Shown piece by piece: positions 8,634 through 16,819 of a stretch of DNA of 56,769 nt. Position 1 is the stretch's first letter; the number at the start of each line of letters is the position of its first letter. Under the pieces are notes generated by a model. It saw only the letters and a program-made list of their open reading frames with translations. It searched no databases and had not been told where the DNA came from. Both the position numbers and the translations under genes were made by a program. The DNA comes from JBMNNS01 sp050942625 (GTDB taxonomy: Bacteria > Bacillota > Dethiobacteria > DTU022 > UBA8154), in contig JBMNNS010000002.1 of NCBI GenBank assembly GCA_050942625.1, forward strand, positions 1 through 56,769, written 5' to 3'.

Positions 8634-8750
8634 ATGGATATCCCCTTTTCTTGTTACTTTTTAGGAGGAATAAACCGGCCTCCCCGGTAGAAGAAAACCC
8701 TGCCACTATATTATACCAGTAAACATCTTTTTTGCATACTAATAAGGATA

Positions 8751-8779
8751 TTGGCTTTTTGCCACAAATAACATATAAT
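8751..8779 (+). promoter_or_regulatory. Predicted promoter for the YolD-like gene
   Basis: TTGGCT (8751-8756) and TATAAT (8774-8779) lie 17 bp apart, about 60 bp before the downstream ATG. This fits a sigma-A promoter. Confidence 0.6.
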
Positions 8780-8837
8780 AGAACATATATTCGTTATAAT
8801 TTTGATGAGCCTTTGACCTGGTTGGGGGATAATTAAA

Positions 8838-9167
8838 ATGAAAAAAATGACAGGCCAATTCCTCTGCAGCCGCATGATGCTCCCGGAGCATAAAGAGGCG
8901 TTATACCAACAACGGCAAAAAATCAGGGAAAAAGAAAACAATTATGTCCCTCTTTTTGATGAACAAGAGCTGGAGCTCTGGGAACGCCTTTTTCAGCAAT
9001 CCCTGGAACAAGGAACGGAAATAACAGTAACATATATTTCTGATGGTGAAAAAAGATTGGTTTCAGGAACAGCGTTTAAGCATGACATTTCTGGGGGAAA
9101 GATTATTATTGCAGACAGAAATAACAAAATTTGGGTACCAATCGAAAAAATACTTTCCATTGAGTAA
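8838..9167 (+). CDS. YolD-like family protein
   Basis: A 109-residue protein matching the YolD-like family: an N-terminal stretch with R-M-M-L-P-E-H, a helical linker, then a small beta-rich domain (GTEITVTYISDGEKRLVSG ... GGKIIIADRNNKIWVPIEKILSIE) that ends in the typical I-xx-I. In Bacillus the YolD family is often paired with Y-family polymerase UvrX/YqjW; no polymerase gene is next to it. Its role is not settled. The ATG follows GGGGGAT at good spacing and a promoter lies upstream at 8751-8779. A hairpin at 9183-9210 closes the unit. Confidence 0.75.
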   Translation: MKKMTGQFLCSRMMLPEHKEALYQQRQKIREKENNYVPLFDEQELELWERLFQQSLEQGTEITVTYISDGEKRLVSGTAFKHDISGGKIIIADRNNKIWVPIEKILSIE

Positions 9168-9182
9168 GGAAAGTATTTATAC

Positions 9183-9210
9183 AATACCTTAAATTGGTGT
9201 AAAAGGTATT
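9183..9210 (+). terminator. Hairpin after the YolD-like gene
   Basis: AATACCTT and AAGGTATT make a perfect 8-bp stem with a 12-nt loop, 16 bp past the stop codon. The following ATTTAA is only mildly T-rich. Confidence 0.5.
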
Positions 9211-9341
9211 ATTTAACTATGCAGTAGAACCCACGCCCTCTGAATGTTTCCAAAACATTACTTTAGTAGCATGGCATAATGGTCCCTGAGAAATTTAAAT
9301 ACCCAATTTTTTAAAAAAACTGTCTTGCAGGCTTAGCTTCC

Positions 9342-9710
9342 CTATACAAAACGTTTCCTATAGTTTTCTATTGCCTGGTGAAGTGCACTGGCGCCAAGGT
9401 TGGAACAGTGAATTTTAGGATTCGGCAAACCACCGAGTGCCTTGACAACATCCATATCCGTAATTTTTAAAGCTTCATCAAGATCTTTTCCTTTGGCCAG
9501 TTCTGTAAGCATGCTACTGGTGGCAATGGCAGCTGGACAACCGAATATTTCAAACTTTATCTCGGAAATACGATTGCCTTTAACACGAATATAAATACGC
9601 AGGTAATCTCCACAAGATGGGTCACCAACAGTTCCAACTCCATCCGGCCTTTCTATTTGACCTGCATTTCTTGGGTTTATAAAGTGATCAATTACTAGAT
9701 CAGTGTACAA
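9342..9710 (-). CDS. Iron-sulfur cluster scaffold, IscU/NifU N-terminal type
   Basis: A 122-residue scaffold protein on which Fe-S clusters are built before transfer. The three cluster-binding cysteines are visible in GDPSCGDYL, FGCPAAIATSS and PKIHCSNLGASAL. The family's NPRNAGQIERPDGVG start block is present. It is closer to the clostridial NifU-like/IscU type than SufU. The start is TTG preceded by GGGAGGG. No iscS/nifS cysteine desulfurase is adjacent, so its sulfur donor must be encoded elsewhere. It lies 44 bp from the MBL-fold gene upstream on the same strand, so the two may share a transcript. Confidence 0.92.
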   Translation of the reverse strand: MYTDLVIDHFINPRNAGQIERPDGVGTVGDPSCGDYLRIYIRVKGNRISEIKFEIFGCPAAIATSSMLTELAKGKDLDEALKITDMDVVKALGGLPNPKIHCSNLGASALHQAIENYRKRFV

Positions 9711-9754
9711 AGGAATCCCTCCCAGTAAAAATAAGGACAGCCAGGCATTAGCAA

Positions 9755-10612
9755 TCAGTTTTCGTGTGCTTCAGTACCAAATTCAAAGATACTACCGGCC
9801 CGGTTATCAAGGAACCTTTCCCCAAAAACTTGTTGAAAAACAGCAGTCGCCATAGGTCCAGTGCAGTGACAGGGTGCAATAAACTCAATTTTAAATCCAC
9901 GCAATGTCCTCAGGGTATAGGCAAGTCTGCTCACAGAGGCATTTAAAAGATGTGTTCCACCTATCAAAGCATAAATATCTTCCCTTCCGGTTAAACGGGT
10001 AACATGACGAAGCGTATTAATTAGCCCGGCATGTGTACAGCCTAGCAAAACAATGAGGCCCAGTGGGCTTTCTACCACAAGGGCCTGGTCGTCATTAAGT
10101 GTATCTTCCACAAAATTTTTGCCTGCTTTTCGAAAAAAGTAACGTTCCTGTTTTTCACTTTCCTCAAGACGAGGTACCTGCCCTGTTAGTAGCAGACCCC
10201 CGCCCAAATCTACCGGCTCTTTTTCTAGGTGAAGCCTGGCCCTCATTTCTAGTAACTGTTCCTGTGTCCAGGGAGGCCCAATATATTTAGGGCTTTCCCC
10301 CTCACGTATTCTATATTTACAATTAAAAACATCCGGATGAGCATAAACAGGAATTGAATTGTTTTTTTCCAATACATCTTTCAGACCACCGGTATGGTCA
10401 TAGTGCCCATGGCTTAAAACAACGGCGTTTAACAAACAAAAGTCAACCCCCAGCACTTCTGCATTTGCAAGCAGGGTTTGACCGGCACCGGTATCAAACA
10501 ATATCTTTTGTTCCCCAATCTCTAAAAGCATGGACAAACCATGTTCAGCAGCTAACCCATAAGAAGATACCCTGTTTTCACAAATTGTAGTAATTTTTAT
10601 TCTGGGGTGCAC
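9755..10612 (-). CDS. MBL-fold metallohydrolase (dihydropterin-type)
   Basis: A 285-residue metallo-beta-lactamase fold protein with the SHGHYDHTGG zinc motif, GCTHAGLINT and a closing CHCTG block. This pattern fits the group annotated as 7,8-dihydropterin-6-methyl-4-(beta-D-ribofuranosyl)aminobenzene-phosphate synthase-like; the actual substrate in bacteria is unknown. I use the GTG at 10612, which has AAGGATGG upstream. The in-frame TTG at 10663 lies at or before the expected transcript start of the promoter at 10666-10693 and has no ribosome binding site. The IscU-like gene follows 44 bp downstream, possibly in one operon. Confidence 0.82.
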   Translation of the reverse strand: MHPRIKITTICENRVSSYGLAAEHGLSMLLEIGEQKILFDTGAGQTLLANAEVLGVDFCLLNAVVLSHGHYDHTGGLKDVLEKNNSIPVYAHPDVFNCKYRIREGESPKYIGPPWTQEQLLEMRARLHLEKEPVDLGGGLLLTGQVPRLEESEKQERYFFRKAGKNFVEDTLNDDQALVVESPLGLIVLLGCTHAGLINTLRHVTRLTGREDIYALIGGTHLLNASVSRLAYTLRTLRGFKIEFIAPCHCTGPMATAVFQQVFGERFLDNRAGSIFEFGTEAHEN

Positions 10613-10665
10613 TACAATCCATCCTTTTACTCTACTGAAGGATTGATTCAATTCTCTTATCAAAT

Positions 10666-10693
10666 ATTAAACTATCATATTGTCATATGTCAA
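10666..10693 (-). promoter_or_regulatory. Predicted promoter for the MBL-fold gene
   Basis: TTGACA (10688-10693) and TTTAAT (10666-10671) are 16 bp apart on the minus strand. The -35 box is perfect and overlaps a palindrome (TTGACATATGACAA) that could be an operator. Confidence 0.6.
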
Positions 10694-10723
10694 ATATTTT
10701 TTTGTTCCTAAGTAAATTAACTG

Positions 10724-11173
10724 CTAGCGTTGCATTTCGGCACTCCAAGGAAATTTAACCCGCTCATCCCTTTTTTCTATTAGCCTGGTGCAATAATCAA
10801 TGATTTCCCTTCTTCTAATAATACCAATGAAAATATTATTGTCATCAACTATAGGAACATAATTCTGATCAATCGCCAGGGTAAGCAAATCCTTCATTTT
10901 GGCATCAATACGTACCGGGGTATTTACTATCCTTCTTGGAATATCTTTTAAACAAATATTTTTTGTTTCCTCAAAAGTTAAACCGGAAGTATTTTTTAAC
11001 TTCCACAACAAATCCCCTTCAGTAATTGTTCCAGCATACTTTCCCTCATTGTCTACAATTGGAATTGCTGAATATCTATGGTATTCCATTTTTTCCAGCG
11101 CTTGTCTCATGGTACTTTCAAAAGGCAGGTAAACAACATCCTTTTTGGGTACAAGGAAAAAAGCAATATTCAT
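10724..11173 (-). CDS. CBS-pair protein
   Basis: A 149-residue protein made almost entirely of two CBS repeats: residues about 1-75 (MRQALEKMEYHRYSAIPIVDNEGKYAGTITEGDLLWKL, in parts) and about 80-140 (KDLLTLAIDQNYVPIVDDNNIFIGIIRRREIIDYC). Such free-standing pairs usually sense AMP, ATP or related ligands and act by binding other proteins. The ATG follows GGAGG at 7 nt. No enzyme domain or membrane segment is present. It is not related in layout to the CBS protein at 6279-6977. Its partner is unknown. Confidence 0.88.
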   Translation of the reverse strand: MNIAFFLVPKKDVVYLPFESTMRQALEKMEYHRYSAIPIVDNEGKYAGTITEGDLLWKLKNTSGLTFEETKNICLKDIPRRIVNTPVRIDAKMKDLLTLAIDQNYVPIVDDNNIFIGIIRRREIIDYCTRLIEKRDERVKFPWSAEMQR

Positions 11174-11287
11174 CGCAATTCCTCCATATAATTCCTTTTT
11201 TTCTTTATTCTAAATATATTAAATACTTCTTTTTATAGTATAGCATCAATGTTTAAAAAATTAAACCCTTTCAACACATTTTTTTGC

Positions 11288-11668
11288 CTAAAATATATTT
11301 TTTAAATTTGGAACCTCCTTCCCCCTAAAATTTTCGACCATACGCCGGGCAACACCGATTTCTACAAGTGCATTTTCTTTATTGTGGATTTCCACCCACT
11401 TTGAAACCCTGGTCATAGACATATCCAGTAGTTCGGTTTCCTTATGATCCATGAAAGGGGTCCACCAGTTATCAGCTTTTTCCCATACTTTATCAAGGGT
11501 TTTTACCTCCTGTAATGCTTCCTCCCAATTACCTTGTTCTACATTTTGTTCGATCAAATGAAGACTTTCTAATAGATTTTCTGAAAGTGCACTTGTTTGG
11601 AAAAACATAAAAGTAGCTAAAATTAATATTGCCCCAATCAATATTGCTGTCCCTGCTAATAGTCTCAA
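11288..11668 (-). CDS. DUF4363 family protein
   Basis: A 126-residue protein with one N-terminal membrane segment (AGTAILIGAILILATFMFF) followed by an extracytoplasmic helical domain rich in Trp, Glu and Lys (QGNWEEALQEVKTLDKVWEKADNWWTPFMDHKE). This matches DUF4363, which in Clostridia is usually the partner gene of a DUF421 membrane protein, as here: the DUF421 gene ends 20 bp upstream. The start is TTG with GGTGA 6 nt before it. The function is not known; the pairing suggests a membrane complex. Confidence 0.8.
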   Translation of the reverse strand: MRLLAGTAILIGAILILATFMFFQTSALSENLLESLHLIEQNVEQGNWEEALQEVKTLDKVWEKADNWWTPFMDHKETELLDMSMTRVSKWVEIHNKENALVEIGVARRMVENFRGKEVPNLKNIF

Positions 11669-11688
11669 GATATTTCACCATATTTCCT

Positions 11689-12369
11689 TTACTGTTTGGC
11701 TTCTTTCTTTTGAAACAATAGGTTACCATTTGAATCAAGGTTGGCAAAAAAAACATCCTTTAAATTGTCTATGCCAAACTTTCTTAGCTCGCCTTTCAAC
11801 CAATCTTCTGTTAAACCAACACTTTTAAGGTTTTCATAGTCTACCTGGCCATCAACAATAAGCGAATGACAAATCCCCTCGTACTTAGTGGGGATATTCA
11901 AATCTGCAGGGGTTACCGGCCTATTTTGGGATTTTGGCACCACGCTTAACTGTCCATTGGTTTCCATGATAGCAAACTCTACATCTGCAATATTAGGATA
12001 GCCTCCCAGGCGAAGTTGCTCCAGCATATCGTTAATATTGACACGCAGATTCCGCAATTCCGATTCCACTACCTTACCATTTGAAATTACAATACTCGGT
12101 TTGCCGCATAAAAAAGCCCTCGCTCCTTTGTACTTCAAGGAAATCACGGAAACAACAACCTGTGCAAATACTATCAACAGGATGGGAACAATGCTGTTTA
12201 CCAGGGATATGCCAATATCCTCCATAGGGAAAGCTGCAAGAGCGGAAATCATAATTGCCACAGCCAATTCATAGGGCTGGAGTTGGCCTATTTGCCTTTT
12301 ACCCATCATACGCATAGCGGTAAAAACTAAAAGATATAATATTATTGTTCTGATAATAACTACAAACAC
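11689..12369 (-). CDS. DUF421 membrane protein (YetF/YkjA type)
   Basis: A 226-residue protein with three membrane segments in the first 85 residues, including the family block RMMGKRQIGQLQPYELAVAIMISALAA, and two cytoplasmic YetF-like alpha/beta repeats (KVVESELRNLRVNINDMLEQLRLGGY ... NLKSVGLTEDWLKGELRKFGI). YetF-type proteins form dimers in the membrane and have been linked to spore germination and envelope tasks in Bacillus; a precise reaction is unknown. GTG start with AAGGAG about 10 nt upstream. It is followed by DUF4363 in the same unit. Confidence 0.85.
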   Translation of the reverse strand: MFVVIIRTIILYLLVFTAMRMMGKRQIGQLQPYELAVAIMISALAAFPMEDIGISLVNSIVPILLIVFAQVVVSVISLKYKGARAFLCGKPSIVISNGKVVESELRNLRVNINDMLEQLRLGGYPNIADVEFAIMETNGQLSVVPKSQNRPVTPADLNIPTKYEGICHSLIVDGQVDYENLKSVGLTEDWLKGELRKFGIDNLKDVFFANLDSNGNLLFQKKEAKQ

Positions 12370-12596
12370 TGGCCATAATCTCCTTTTCTACTTCAGCCTT
12401 TCCTGTATATTATAAATAATTTTTATTTACTTTATACAAACTTATGGGAAAGAAGGTCATTGCTTGATCAAATGTATTTTTAAGGTTACCATATGAGTAG
12501 AGCTTGGGACGGAAAAGTATGCCCCCCTGTGGGCAGCAATGGCCTTATAGATACTATATTGTAGAAAATTAATAATTATACAAGGAGGGCCTTATA

Positions 12597-13013
12597 ATGA
12601 AAACAAGGCGCGAATACCTTTGGTTTAATACCAAAAACAGGGTAGAATTTATCAACATTACCTCCAAGGTTCAGGACATCGTTGATAAAAGTGGTATTAA
12701 AGAAGGGCTGTGTCTGGTTAACGCCATGCATATCACAGCTAGTGTTTTTATCAATGATGATGAAAAAGGGTTGCATGAGGACTTTAAGAAATGGTTGGAA
12801 AAACTTGCCCCCCATGAACCAATCTCCCAATACGCCCATAACACCTTTGAGGATAATGCAGATGGCCATTTAAAAAGGCAGATCATGGGCAGGGAGGTTG
12901 TGGTTGCGGTCACAGAAGGCAAACTAGACTTTGGCCCCTGGGAACAAATTTTCTATGGGGAGTTTGATGGGCGCAGGGAAAAGAGGGTGCTTGTAAAAGT
13001 AATTGGAGAATAA
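12597..13013 (+). CDS. YjbQ family protein (UPF0047)
   Basis: A 138-residue protein of the YjbQ/UPF0047 family. The conserved active-site-like residues are in CLVNAMHITASVFINDDE, PISQYAHNTFEDNADGHLKRQIMG and GPWEQIFYGEFDGRREKRVLVKVIG. Some members have weak thiamin-phosphate synthase activity, but the true role is not settled. The length is normal. The ATG is preceded by AAGGAGGG. It stands alone between divergent DUF421 and convergent maoC genes, with a good terminator at 13100-13124. The upstream gap holds a small GC-rich hairpin near 12520 of unknown use. Confidence 0.9.
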   Translation: MKTRREYLWFNTKNRVEFINITSKVQDIVDKSGIKEGLCLVNAMHITASVFINDDEKGLHEDFKKWLEKLAPHEPISQYAHNTFEDNADGHLKRQIMGREVVVAVTEGKLDFGPWEQIFYGEFDGRREKRVLVKVIGE

Positions 13014-13099
13014 ATAAATAGCCGTGAACAAAACACAGATCTGCGGCAGCAAACCCAATGAAAATCAAATTTATAGCTGCAAATTAGCTCTTGCAAGGA

Positions 13100-13124
13100 G
13101 CATGCAGGGGACGACCCTGCATGC
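13100..13124 (+). terminator. Rho-independent terminator after yjbQ-like gene
   Basis: GCATGCAGGG and CCCTGCATGC form a perfect 10-bp stem with a 5-nt loop, followed by CAATTTTTC. It lies between convergent genes. Confidence 0.7.
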
Positions 13125-13168
13125 CAATTTTTCTTCGCGTACCTGCTTTTTAAGGGTGTTACCTGGCT

Positions 13169-13585
13169 TTACCTTTTCATCGTTTTTGCCTGGCCATCGA
13201 CCACTATTTTCCCATCCTGGTTGACCACTAACGTCCTGAGGGTTATAATATTTTTCTTTTCGTCTTTTTCCAGGACCTCAACCTCAGCTGTTAAAGTATC
13301 CCCGATATAGACCGGTGCCTTAAATTGTATCTCCTGGGATAAATAAATAGTATTTGGGCCCGGCAAGCCTGTACCCAATACGGTTGAAATAAGTGAAGCA
13401 GAAAGCATTCCATGAGCTACACGTTTTTTAAAAAGACCCCTGGCAGCAGCAACTTCATTAATATGTACAGGGTTAAAGTCACCAGTTATACCCGCAAAAG
13501 TATAAATATCACTTTCACTAATAGTCTTACTAAAAGATGCCTTATCCCCAACCATTATTTCTTCAAATGACTTGTTATTAACCAC
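13169..13585 (-). CDS. MaoC-family enoyl-CoA hydratase-like protein
   Basis: A 138-residue hot-dog-fold protein. The hydratase-2 motif is clear: DIYTFAGITGDFNPVHINEVAA carries the catalytic Asp and His, and GMLSASLISTVLGTGLPGPNTIYLSQEIQFKAPVYIGD follows. This matches (R)-specific enoyl-CoA hydratases (PhaJ type). ATG start with a ribosome binding site in the preceding GGAGG. It is alone, with no fatty-acid or PHA genes around it, so whether it serves fatty-acid breakdown or another acyl-CoA pathway is open. The upstream gap (13586-13879) is AT-rich and shows no other gene. Confidence 0.9.
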   Translation of the reverse strand: MVNNKSFEEIMVGDKASFSKTISESDIYTFAGITGDFNPVHINEVAAARGLFKKRVAHGMLSASLISTVLGTGLPGPNTIYLSQEIQFKAPVYIGDTLTAEVEVLEKDEKKNIITLRTLVVNQDGKIVVDGQAKTMKR

Positions 13586-13879
13586 TTTCTAATACCTCCA
13601 TTTTTTAATTTCCAATGTAACCGGATACCCCCACACTCCCTAACCCAGGAAAACACCTCCATGTTCCCAATAAAACCTTAATAAGTATATTCAACATTTA
13701 GAATAAATTACCTGTTTATTTATACCAAATATTAAATTTAGATAGGCTTTTGAATATTCTTATCTCTCAGAGGAAACCTGTATATATTTACACTAAAAGG
13801 GAATAAACTATATTAAGAACTGTAAAAGTTGGGGAAATTGGGGGAAAACCATGAGAACTGCAGAAAGAGAGGTAAAAAA

Positions 13880-14029
13880 ATGGCAGCTAATATTTTATCC
13901 AGCCTTCGGGATATGCGTGAAGATCTCCTCCGCCAATTGGTTTTGACCAGCGGTTCGGAAAAAGCTGAGATCTTGACAAAAATTATAGAAATAGAACAGC
14001 TAATCGCCGACGAAGAAAAGACAAGATAG
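13880..14029 (+). CDS. Small helical hypothetical protein, 49 residues
   Basis: A 49-codon gene starting MAANILSSLRDMRE with GAGAGG about 8 nt upstream. The product is a highly charged helical hairpin (heptad-like Leu/Ile pattern in LLRQLVLTSGSEKAEILTKIIEIEQLIADEE). I do not recognise the family; it does not show the SQELD signature of Spo0E-like phosphatases. It is the only frame in this stretch. The frame can be extended to 13829, but that extension is low in quality and lacks a site. Confidence 0.55.
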   Translation: MAANILSSLRDMREDLLRQLVLTSGSEKAEILTKIIEIEQLIADEEKTR

Positions 14030-14225
14030 GGTGGAAGAACCAGAAAAAAAAGAAGGTAAAAGGTGGACAGGATCATTTACTCCTGAAAAAAAGCACAAGG
14101 GTATAAGTCTGTGTCAACCTAGTGTTTCCCGGGTAAGCGCCTTTTTATAGCGATACCAGCCATAAACCTGGCTTGCATTCTAATATACTATTTTTTTAAA
14201 TAACTGGGTGGAGATCCTCTCCGCC

Positions 14226-14350
14226 CTTGTTTTTTCCCTTTTTTCTGTTTTTTGCTTCTTTTCCTTGCATCCTGTCCCTTGTATCTTGCTTCTTACCCCC
14301 TCATTTCTAGCCTCTTGTAGCCCTTGCTTCTTGCCCCCTACTTCTTGTAT
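14226..14350 (-). repeat. Degenerate GAAGCAAG-type repeat tract
   Basis: On the minus strand the tract reads as variants of AAGAAGCAAG, ATACAAGGGACAGGATGCAAGG and similar 8-12-bp units. An open frame across it is only a by-product of its purine-rich composition. Related tracts lie at 20761-20806 and 52058-52088. The rest of the 14030-14399 gap has a small hairpin near 14155-14175 (AGCC/GGCT) and no gene. Confidence 0.65.
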
Positions 14351-14399
14351 AATTAAACTACGTTGTTTAGGCAATTAATATATATAAAGGAGATAAATT

Positions 14400-14900
14400 A
14401 TGGCAAGGCCGCCTATATCACGCAAGGTTGCTTTCTTACCGGTTCTTACCTATTTTAAACCGGCTGGCGTACCTATGAAAATATTGGAAGAGGTACATTT
14501 AAGGATTGAAGAACTGGAGGCGGTTCGACTAAAGGATTTGGAAAAACTTGATCAGGAAGCCTGTGCCGAACAAATGGGCATTTCAAGGCCTACCTTCCAC
14601 CGCATTATCACTTCAGCGCGCCATAAACTGGCACTTGCTTTGGTAGAAGGTAAGGCTATCCGTATTGAGGGAGGTAATTACAAGTTTAGCGTTGGACAAT
14701 TACATTGCTATAACTGTAATTTTGAGGGCAGGTTCAGTAAAAAGAATGCATCTTTAGCCAACCCTAAAGGGGCAGATCCTGAAAAAAGACCTCTTCGGTG
14801 CCCCCGCTGCGGTTCACGTAAATTAAAAACACTCCGGGTTAATAATTCCCAGGATAGTCATAATTTTAAAGAACAAACAAAGCAAAATAGGGAGGGGTAA
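14400..14900 (+). CDS. DUF134 (UPF0251) DNA-binding protein
   Basis: A 166-residue predicted regulator. Residues about 1-95 form the DUF134 domain, a sigma-region-4-like helix-turn-helix (LRIEELEAVRLKDLEKLDQEACAEQMGISRPTFHRIITSARHKLALAL) that opens with the family ARPPISRKV. Residues about 100-145 hold four cysteines in two pairs (CYNC and CPRCG), which fits a zinc ribbon. The tail is unstructured. ATG with AGGAG 8 nt upstream. The LeuB-family gene starts 7 bp after its stop, so the two are one operon and the regulator may respond to that enzyme's pathway. That link is inference. Confidence 0.88.
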   Translation: MARPPISRKVAFLPVLTYFKPAGVPMKILEEVHLRIEELEAVRLKDLEKLDQEACAEQMGISRPTFHRIITSARHKLALALVEGKAIRIEGGNYKFSVGQLHCYNCNFEGRFSKKNASLANPKGADPEKRPLRCPRCGSRKLKTLRVNNSQDSHNFKEQTKQNREG

Positions 14901-14907
14901 CAAAACG

Positions 14908-15969
14908 TTGAAAAATTATCAAATAGCGGTTATACCAGGCGATGGTTCAGGTCCTGAAATGGTGCATGAAGGAATGCGGGTCCTTAAATCTACTGCTGAA
15001 AAATTTGGCTTTAACCTTGACTTTTCAACCTTCAACTACGGAGGGGAACACTACCTGCAAACCGGTGAAGTCTTGCCCGAAGATGCAGTTTCTACACTAT
15101 CAAAATACCAGGCCATTTTCCTGGGGGCCATCGGGCACCCTAAAGTAAAGCCTGGCATCCTGGAAAAAGGTATCCTTCTGCGACTCCGTTTTGAACTAGA
15201 TCAATACATAAACCTGCGTCCAGTTAAACTTTACCCCGGTGTAGAAACTCCTTTAAAAAACAAAGGACCAGAGGATATAGATTTTGTAGTCGTACGGGAA
15301 AACACGGAAGGGCCTTACGTCGGCAGTGGCGGTTTTTTTAAAAAAGGCACACCCCACGAAATTGCTTTACAGGAATCCATTAATACACGCAAAGGTGTGG
15401 AAAGATGTCTTCGCTATGCGTTTCTCTACTGCCGGAAACGCAACAAAAAGAAAAAATTAACCCTTTGTGCTAAAACAAATGTTCTTACCTACGCCTCCAA
15501 CCTTTGGGAAAGGACCTTCCATGAAGTAGGGGCTGAGTTTCCGGATATTGAAAGGGATTATGGACACGTTGATGCTATCTGTATGTGGATGGTAAAAAAC
15601 CCTGAAATTTTTGATGTTATCGTTACAGACAACCTTTTTGGTGACATCATCACTGATCTGGGGGCCATTATCCAGGGGGGCATGGGTATAGCTGCAGGAG
15701 CAAACATAAACCCACAGGGAACCTCCATGTTTGAACCTATAGGTGGCTCAGCTCCCAAATATGCAGGGAAAAATATGATTAACCCCCTGGCAGCAATCTG
15801 CTCAGCCGGCATGCTGCTGGAACATCTTGGTGAAAAAAAAGCTGCAACAGCTGTTGAAAAAGCGGTAATGAAAGTCTGCGCTAACGATATAAAAAGCCTT
15901 TCTGCAGGAGAAATGGGCCATGGAACCAGTGAGATTGGGGACCTGGTAATAAGTTACCTCAATGACTAA
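14908..15969 (+). CDS. Isocitrate/isopropylmalate dehydrogenase family enzyme
   Basis: A 353-residue beta-decarboxylating dehydrogenase. Seen: NAD-site loop AVIPGDGSGPEMV, substrate arginines in LRLRFELDQYINLRPVKLYPG, VVVRENTEGPYVG, the KTNVLTYASNLW block, metal aspartates in DVIVTDNLFGDIITDLG and EPIGGSAPKYAGKNMINPLA. It is most like 3-isopropylmalate dehydrogenase, but tartrate/D-malate dehydrogenase-type activity is possible because the usual EPVHGSAPD is replaced by EPIGGSAPK. No leuA, leuC or leuD is near. TTG start with GGGAGGGG upstream, 7 bp after the DUF134 gene. Its stop overlaps that of the convergent glycosyltransferase gene by 4 bp. Confidence 0.85.
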   Translation: MKNYQIAVIPGDGSGPEMVHEGMRVLKSTAEKFGFNLDFSTFNYGGEHYLQTGEVLPEDAVSTLSKYQAIFLGAIGHPKVKPGILEKGILLRLRFELDQYINLRPVKLYPGVETPLKNKGPEDIDFVVVRENTEGPYVGSGGFFKKGTPHEIALQESINTRKGVERCLRYAFLYCRKRNKKKKLTLCAKTNVLTYASNLWERTFHEVGAEFPDIERDYGHVDAICMWMVKNPEIFDVIVTDNLFGDIITDLGAIIQGGMGIAAGANINPQGTSMFEPIGGSAPKYAGKNMINPLAAICSAGMLLEHLGEKKAATAVEKAVMKVCANDIKSLSAGEMGHGTSEIGDLVISYLND

Positions 15970-16742
15970 CAACGTTTCATTACCTTTACCAATGCTTCCC
16001 AAAATACTTGAATCATAAAAAGAGGCAATACAGCAGCCCTTTTAAAACGTGAAGGTTCTTTAATAACGCGATAAAGCCATTCCAACCCGCTTTGCTGCAT
16101 CCAAAGGGGTGCACGGCGGACTTTTCCGGCCAAAACATCAAAACTTCCTCCTACACCGATAGCCACGCAAGGAGGAAGTTTTTCTTTATAAAAGTGAATC
16201 CATTTTTCCTGTTTGGGAACGCCCATGGCTACTAAAAGCAGCCCGGGTTGTAATAAATTTATTTCTTTAATAATTAAGGGTTCATCTTTTTCCCCGAAAT
16301 AGCCATGATGGCTACCCACCACTTTAAGCCCCGGGTATATTTTAAGAGCATTACTAACAGCCAGGGTTAAAACATCGGGCCTCGATCCTAGAAAATAAAC
16401 AGGAATATTGCCATGGGCAGCTACCTGAAGGCATTTTAGCATAAGATCATAACCGGCCACCCGCTCTGGAACCGGGCAGGCTAAAATACGGGAAGCTATA
16501 ACAACACCGGCACCATCTGCAGTCACCATTCCGGCAGAGTCGATAATTTTGGCGAGTATCTTATCCTGCCGGCTGTTATACAGCATTTCAGCATTGGCTG
16601 TAACCACATGGAAAAATGTTGCCTCTTGTAACGCCTTACAAATTATTTGAATTGCCTGGTCCATAGTAAGGCAGTCAATTGGCCTACCAAGAATACTAGC
16701 CCTTTTAGGAAATGCTAATCTATTATTATGCTGGCCTGACAA
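15966..16742 (-). CDS. tagA: WecG/TagA/CpsF-family glycosyltransferase
   Basis: A GT26-family enzyme of about 258 residues that adds ManNAc (or ManNAcA) to a lipid-linked GlcNAc in teichoic-acid or secondary-polymer synthesis. The family blocks are present: ASILGRPIDCLTMDQAI, HVVTANAEMLYNSRQD, SAGMVTADGAGVVIASR, YFLGSRPDVL, GYFGEKDEP and LLVAMGVPKQEKWI with GVGGSFDVLAGKVRRAP. The start is not certain: TTG at 16742 has GGGGG at 8 nt; ATG at 16748 is too close to that site; an ATG at 16781 has none. It lies 77 bp downstream of the LCP gene on the same strand, and tagO and wecB are in the window at 40-42.6 kb. Confidence 0.9.
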   Translation of the reverse strand: MSGQHNNRLAFPKRASILGRPIDCLTMDQAIQIICKALQEATFFHVVTANAEMLYNSRQDKILAKIIDSAGMVTADGAGVVIASRILACPVPERVAGYDLMLKCLQVAAHGNIPVYFLGSRPDVLTLAVSNALKIYPGLKVVGSHHGYFGEKDEPLIIKEINLLQPGLLLVAMGVPKQEKWIHFYKEKLPPCVAIGVGGSFDVLAGKVRRAPLWMQQSGLEWLYRVIKEPSRFKRAAVLPLFMIQVFWEALVKVMKRC

Positions 16743-16819
16743 GTACATTTCCCCCAATAGCCCGCTGAGCATGAAAAGCATGTTTCAGAATAAACCATTA
16801 TATCGTTTTACTTGGCAAC

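Noticed and set aside
14180..14374. 64-codon minus-strand frame, very rich in Lys, Glu and Arg
   Set aside because: It is a translation of the purine-rich repeat tract and has no ribosome binding site.
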